Source of the DNA: Candidatus Aminicenantota bacterium
Lineage (GTDB): Bacteria > Acidobacteriota > Aminicenantia > Aminicenantales > Aminicenantaceae
Reading direction: 5' to 3'
Assembly: GCA_016926925.1 (NCBI GenBank)
Contig: JAFGNQ010000405.1
Span: forward strand, 1-9,295
Length of the DNA: 9,295 nt
Of the stretch, positions 6,258-9,295 are shown in pieces. Every line of letters begins with the position of its first letter. Within the stretch, counting starts at the first letter, position 1. The position numbers and the translations under genes were made by a program. The notes beneath the pieces are model-generated. The model did not search any database and was not told the origin of the DNA. It saw only the letters and a list, made by a program, of their open reading frames with translations.

Positions 6258-6888
6258 AAAGATTCTTTCCGATCTCGAAGAAAGCATAAAATTCTTTTCT
6301 GAGCTGGGAATCGCATCTCTTTCTGCAGATAAGCCCGGGCCATCGATAGAAGAGCGAATTCTCCGGTGTCGGTTGTGTCCTTTGTCTGCCTCAAGGACCA
6401 AGGCCGTGCCAGGAGAAGGAAGCGGGGATGCGGATTTGATGTTCGTGGGCGAAGCTCCGGGTCGCGATGAAGATTTGCAGGGAAAACCTTTTGTCGGAAA
6501 GGCCGGCCAGCTTCTGACAAAAATCCTTAAAGCCATGAACTTCGAGCGTCATGATGTTTACATCACGAATGTCGTCAAATGCAGACCCCCCAACAACCGG
6601 GAGCCCAATGCCGAGGAAATGGAACAATGCAAGGGGTACTTGATGGAACAGATCGAACAGATCGCGCCGAAGGTCATTGTCACATTAGGAAATGTCCCCA
6701 CCCATTTCTTCATACCCAGTAAAAAAGGTGTCACGGCCTTAAGGGGCGATTTTTATCCTTATAATGATATCCTGGTGATGCCCACCTTTCATCCCTCCTA
6801 CCTCGTCAGAAACGAAGGAAATAGGCTTTTGAGAAAGAATGTCTGGGAGGACATGAAAAAGGTTATGGCCTTTTTGGGCAAACAATGA
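6241..6888 (+). CDS. Family 4 uracil-DNA glycosylase with [4Fe-4S] cluster (TTG start)
   Basis: This 215-residue enzyme removes uracil from DNA, starting base-excision repair after cytosine deamination. Four cluster-ligand candidates are present: Cys43 and Cys46 (CRLC), Cys114 (VVKCRPPNNREP) and Cys130. Motif 1 is GEAPGRDEDLQGKPFVGKAG (70-89) and motif 2 is HPSYL (184-188). SRTKAVPGEG (51-60) is also typical. About 40 residues precede the first Cys pair, an extension seen in some members. No ATG fits: in this frame a TAG at 6229-6231 closes the upstream side, and TTG 6241 has AGAGG 6 bases upstream. The start therefore lies inside coaBC, overlapping its end by 17 bases, and the stop overlaps priA (ATGA). 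This packing suggests one transcript and coupled translation. All key residues are intact. Confidence 0.94.
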   Translation: MEKRTEKILSDLEESIKFFSELGIASLSADKPGPSIEERILRCRLCPLSASRTKAVPGEGSGDADLMFVGEAPGRDEDLQGKPFVGKAGQLLTKILKAMNFERHDVYITNVVKCRPPNNREPNAEEMEQCKGYLMEQIEQIAPKVIVTLGNVPTHFFIPSKKGVTALRGDFYPYNDILVMPTFHPSYLVRNEGNRLLRKNVWEDMKKVMAFLGKQ

Positions 6889-9032
6889 CTCTCTTCGCCG
6901 AGGTCGTCCTCTCCCTGCCCTTAGACAAGAGCTTTTTGTACGTAATTCCCGAAGGCTTTGCGGCCAAAGCCAAGACGGGCTCCAGAGTTGTTGTTCCCTT
7001 CAAAGACCGGTTGCTGACAGGTGTCGTCATCAGGAGACGAAGATCCGTCTCCAAAGGTCTCAACATCAAAGCCATCCGTAGTGTTTTGGATGAGACTCCG
7101 CTTTTTCGCCCCGATTTTTTATCGTTCACGCGCCAGTTGAGCGAATATTATTATTCATACTGGGGGGAGTTGCTGCAGGTGGCCCTGCCGGCTTCCTTTG
7201 TTCCCAAGAGTAAAACCAGGATTTCCATCACGGAAAATGGACTTCAAACCCTCGATGATGCCTCTCTTTCGTCTCAAAACAAGCAGGTTTTGAGCTTGCT
7301 TTCGCAAAAATCTTACAGCGATACATATCTGAAACGGAAGACGAAGTTCAGAAATTTTTCGTCGGTTCTCTCTCGGTTGGAGAAAAAAGGCTTTGTTCGG
7401 ATAGAAAGAACAGTCGCTTTATCTGCCGGGCCGAAAGGAGACGCCATCTCTTCATTTCCGACACAACTGGAAATGGATTTTTCCTTGGACAGGGAGTCTC
7501 TTCGTGAAGCAGAGGCTTTGGCGGTAAGGATGAGCAAGGGAGAGTTTTCTCCTTGCTACCTTTATGGGCCTCCACAGAAGAGAGAGGCCGTCTATTTTTA
7601 TCTGATCAAAAAAGCGCTGGCGCTCGATAGAAAAGTTCTCTTCCTTGTTCCCGAGATCGGGCTAACCCGAATCTTTCTGAATAAGTTCCAGAAAAGGCTG
7701 GGAGAGAATGCCGCCATTCTTCACAGTCAAATATCCGACAGGCAGAAAGAGATGCAATGGTTGAGGATCAAAGAGGGAGATGTCCAAGTCGTCGCAGGAC
7801 CCCGCTCGGCGCTTTTTGCTCCTGTTCAAGATCTAGGTCTATTGATTGTCGATCACGAAGAGGATGATTCCTACTTTCAGAAAGAAAGCCCTTCTTACGA
7901 TGTGCGGAAGGGGGCCTATCTTAGAGCCCGGATGGACAAAGCGGTTTTGATCTACGGGTCTCTGGCGCCGAATGTGGAAGCCTTTTACGAGGCGAAAAAG
8001 CGGAGAAATTTGATCGTTCTCAAGAAAGATCCTTCAAAGGCTCCAGTGGAAATAATCGATGTTCGTTCGGGACAAGGAGTGATTTCACACAAGCTCAAGT
8101 CATATATGCAGGACAGCCTGGCAAAAAAAAGGCGTGTTTTGATTTTTTGTAATCGCCGTGGTTACGCCACCTATGTTGCCTGTTCGGGATGCGGTTTCAT
8201 TCCGCGATGTAAAAATTGCGATATTGCCATGTCTTATCACAAGCGGGAGGATGTTCTGGTTTGTCATTATTGTGATTATGCTCAAGGTCGTCTCAGAGAG
8301 TGTCCTGAATGCGGGAGTCGATTCGTAAGGAAAAGAGGGGTAGGTGTGGAGGCTGTCGAGGAAGAAGTGCGACGCATTTTCCCGCGAAGCCGCGTCGTCT
8401 GTTTTGATACGGATTTCCTTGTGAAAAAGAAGGACAGGGTGAACATTCTCACACAATTCAAGGAGGGAAACATAGATATTCTGATCGGCACAAAGCTTTT
8501 AGCCCATCAACAGGAATTGCAGCCTGTGCCACTCGTGGCCCTCCTTTACCCCGAGACCCTTCTCACTCTCTCGGACTATCGAGCCAGCCAAAAAACATAC
8601 CAATTCGTCAATCAAATGTCGAAATTCATCAGTGCGGATAGCGGGTCACGCTGCATCATTCAAACAACTCATCCGGATCATTACAGTATAATGAACGGAG
8701 CTACAGGCTGTTATGAAACCTTTTTCGAGGAAGAGATCCGCTTCCGGCGACTTCTGAATTATCCTCCCTATTCCCACATGGTCGAAATCTATTTCCACGG
8801 TGAAAACTTGAGAACTCTGGCTAAAAAAACCCGGGATTTTTCCTCTTATGTGAGAGGTAAAGCCGAGGATATCGAAATTTTAGGCCCTGCCCTTGCAGCG
8901 GTATCGCGGCTGCGAGGCCAATACAGGATACAAGTGATCCTAAAATCCAAAAAGCGGAAAGATTTAGATGCCGTTCTCCGTCCGGCACTCAAGGGGGTTC
9001 CGGCTAAAAAATCGATCCTCGTCCACTACTAA
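6885..9032 (+). CDS. priA: PriA-like primosomal protein N' lacking helicase motifs (pseudohelicase)
   Basis: This 715-residue protein spans the whole PriA plan. A 3'-DNA-binding domain (1-105; FAEVVLSLPLDKSFLYVIPE, 4-23) and a winged-helix segment (about 110-180) precede helicase lobe 1 with LVPEIGLT (254-261) and GPRSALF (305-311). Lobe 2 carries CNRRGYA (422-428) and eight zinc-ligand cysteines (433, 436, 442, 445, 460, 463, 473, 476); LLNYPPYSH (623-631) opens the C-terminal domain. The ATPase motifs are gone. Walker A GVTGSGKTEVY reads GPPQKREAVY (228-237), DEEHD reads DHEED (323-327), GSATPS reads GSLAPN (358-363), GTQM..KG reads GTKLLAHQ (535-542), and QVAGRAGR reads QMSKFISA (577-584). 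It probably still binds forked DNA to load the replicative helicase but cannot hydrolyse ATP or unwind DNA. Deinococcus and actinobacterial PriA are known cases of such loss. It starts in an ATGA overlap; a repeat begins right after the TAA. Confidence 0.93.
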   Translation: MTLFAEVVLSLPLDKSFLYVIPEGFAAKAKTGSRVVVPFKDRLLTGVVIRRRRSVSKGLNIKAIRSVLDETPLFRPDFLSFTRQLSEYYYSYWGELLQVALPASFVPKSKTRISITENGLQTLDDASLSSQNKQVLSLLSQKSYSDTYLKRKTKFRNFSSVLSRLEKKGFVRIERTVALSAGPKGDAISSFPTQLEMDFSLDRESLREAEALAVRMSKGEFSPCYLYGPPQKREAVYFYLIKKALALDRKVLFLVPEIGLTRIFLNKFQKRLGENAAILHSQISDRQKEMQWLRIKEGDVQVVAGPRSALFAPVQDLGLLIVDHEEDDSYFQKESPSYDVRKGAYLRARMDKAVLIYGSLAPNVEAFYEAKKRRNLIVLKKDPSKAPVEIIDVRSGQGVISHKLKSYMQDSLAKKRRVLIFCNRRGYATYVACSGCGFIPRCKNCDIAMSYHKREDVLVCHYCDYAQGRLRECPECGSRFVRKRGVGVEAVEEEVRRIFPRSRVVCFDTDFLVKKKDRVNILTQFKEGNIDILIGTKLLAHQQELQPVPLVALLYPETLLTLSDYRASQKTYQFVNQMSKFISADSGSRCIIQTTHPDHYSIMNGATGCYETFFEEEIRFRRLLNYPPYSHMVEIYFHGENLRTLAKKTRDFSSYVRGKAEDIEILGPALAAVSRLRGQYRIQVILKSKKRKDLDAVLRPALKGVPAKKSILVHY

Positions 9033-9227
9033 GGGGGGGTATTCATAAAAAATGGCGGCACTTTCAAACTAAAGAAACACTGATCTTACTGCCACCATTT
9101 TTTACCCTACGGGCGAGCCGATCTCACTACAAAACCTTCGTTGCGGCCCATTCGGCGTAGTTCACTACAGCCTCAAGGGCCACTGCCTTGGCTTTGCAGC
9201 AATCTCGACTCGTGAATAACCCCCCCC
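9033..9227. repeat. Complete 199-bp-period intergenic repeat unit (copy D) after priA
   Basis: It begins with seven Gs and TATTCAT (9033-9046) directly after the priA stop and ends with GTGAATAA plus eight Cs (9212-9227), forming inverted ends. Inside are a long stem (9047-9060 with 9090-9103), a hairpin at 9154-9172 with an outer GCCC/GGGC clamp (9146-9149, 9177-9180), and the right-end core CTCGACTCGTGAATAA (9204-9219). I see no reading frame in it. The next unit starts 199 bases on. The right 73 bases match window bases 1-73. Confidence 0.85.
9047..9103 (+). terminator. Possible hairpin terminator after priA (within repeat)
   Basis: AAAAAATGGCGGCA (9047-9060) can pair with TGCCACCATTTTTT (9090-9103) at 13 of 14 positions. 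A run of six Ts closes the 3' arm, and a matching A-run opens the 5' arm, so it could act in either direction. The loop is long (29 bases), which weakens the case for an intrinsic terminator. It is the only candidate I see at the end of this run. Confidence 0.35.
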
Positions 9228-9233
9228 AAACTA

Positions 9234-9295
9234 GGGGGTATTCATAAAAAATGGCGGCACTTTCAAACTAAAGAAACACTGATCTTACTGCCACC
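9234..9295. repeat. Start of next repeat unit (copy E), cut by window end
   Basis: These 62 bases are identical to 9035-9096, a shift of 199 bases, showing that units are directly repeated here. The join between units (CCCCCCCC-AAACTA-GGGGG, 9220-9238, flanked by TGAATAA and TATTCA) is itself an inverted repeat. How many further units follow cannot be seen. Confidence 0.9.

Noticed and set aside
6885..9032. Loss of PriA motifs caused by frameshifts or a pseudogene
   Set aside because: The frame is open for 715 codons, conserved blocks occur on both sides of each lost motif, and the length and C-terminus are normal, which fits selected retention.
9033..9295. CRISPR array
   Set aside because: The repeat period is 199 bases with a 62-base visible identity and inverted ends. 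There are no short regular repeats with unique spacers and no cas genes.
1..9295. tRNA, rRNA, phage, toxin-antitoxin or defence genes
   Set aside because: I looked on both strands and saw no such sequence. All long frames with family resemblance are housekeeping genes on the + strand.

Overview
This 9.3 kb window looks like core chromosome of a Gram-negative-type (LPS-bearing) bacterium of roughly 48-50% GC. It shows no phage, plasmid or defence genes. All eight genes I support lie on the + strand, in two compact runs separated and flanked by copies of a dispersed, structured intergenic repeat. I cannot place the organism firmly. The gene mix and the divergent housekeeping proteins would fit an Acidobacteriota/Aminicenantota-like lineage, but that is a guess.

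Layout. 1-334: repeat copies, then a promoter with an extended -10. 335-4281, run 1: a small YdcH/DUF465-type coiled-coil protein, a degenerate aspartate-semialdehyde-dehydrogenase-like (USG-1-type) protein, an MsbA-type ABC exporter and a YicC/YloC-type endoribonuclease. The last three are joined by 4-bp ATGA stop/start overlaps. 4282-4452: a short, internally deleted repeat copy and a promoter. 4453-9032, run 2: guanylate kinase (gmk), bifunctional CoaBC, a family-4 [4Fe-4S] uracil-DNA glycosylase starting with TTG, and PriA. These are 5 nt apart or overlapping. 9033-9295: one complete 199-bp repeat unit and the first 62 bases of an identical next unit, cut by the window edge.

How the genes work together. 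Run 1 mixes envelope biogenesis (lipid A-core export) with RNA turnover. Run 2 covers nucleotide and coenzyme A synthesis plus DNA repair and replication restart. YicC beside Gmk is a common bacterial pairing, here split by a repeat and a new promoter. The usual rpoZ between gmk and coaBC is absent.

Most notable. (1) PriA keeps its fold, the eight zinc cysteines and the DNA-binding domain, but has lost the Walker A, DEAH-type Walker B, motif III, motif V and motif VI signatures, so it reads as a pseudohelicase. (2) The Asd-like protein has lost its catalytic Cys, Arg and His and reads as a pseudoenzyme. (3) The intergenic repeat family has inverted ends, a short deleted form, tandem copies and stems whose arms change between copies while staying complementary. 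I do not see a complete new defence or mobile system; the repeat family is the best candidate for something undescribed.
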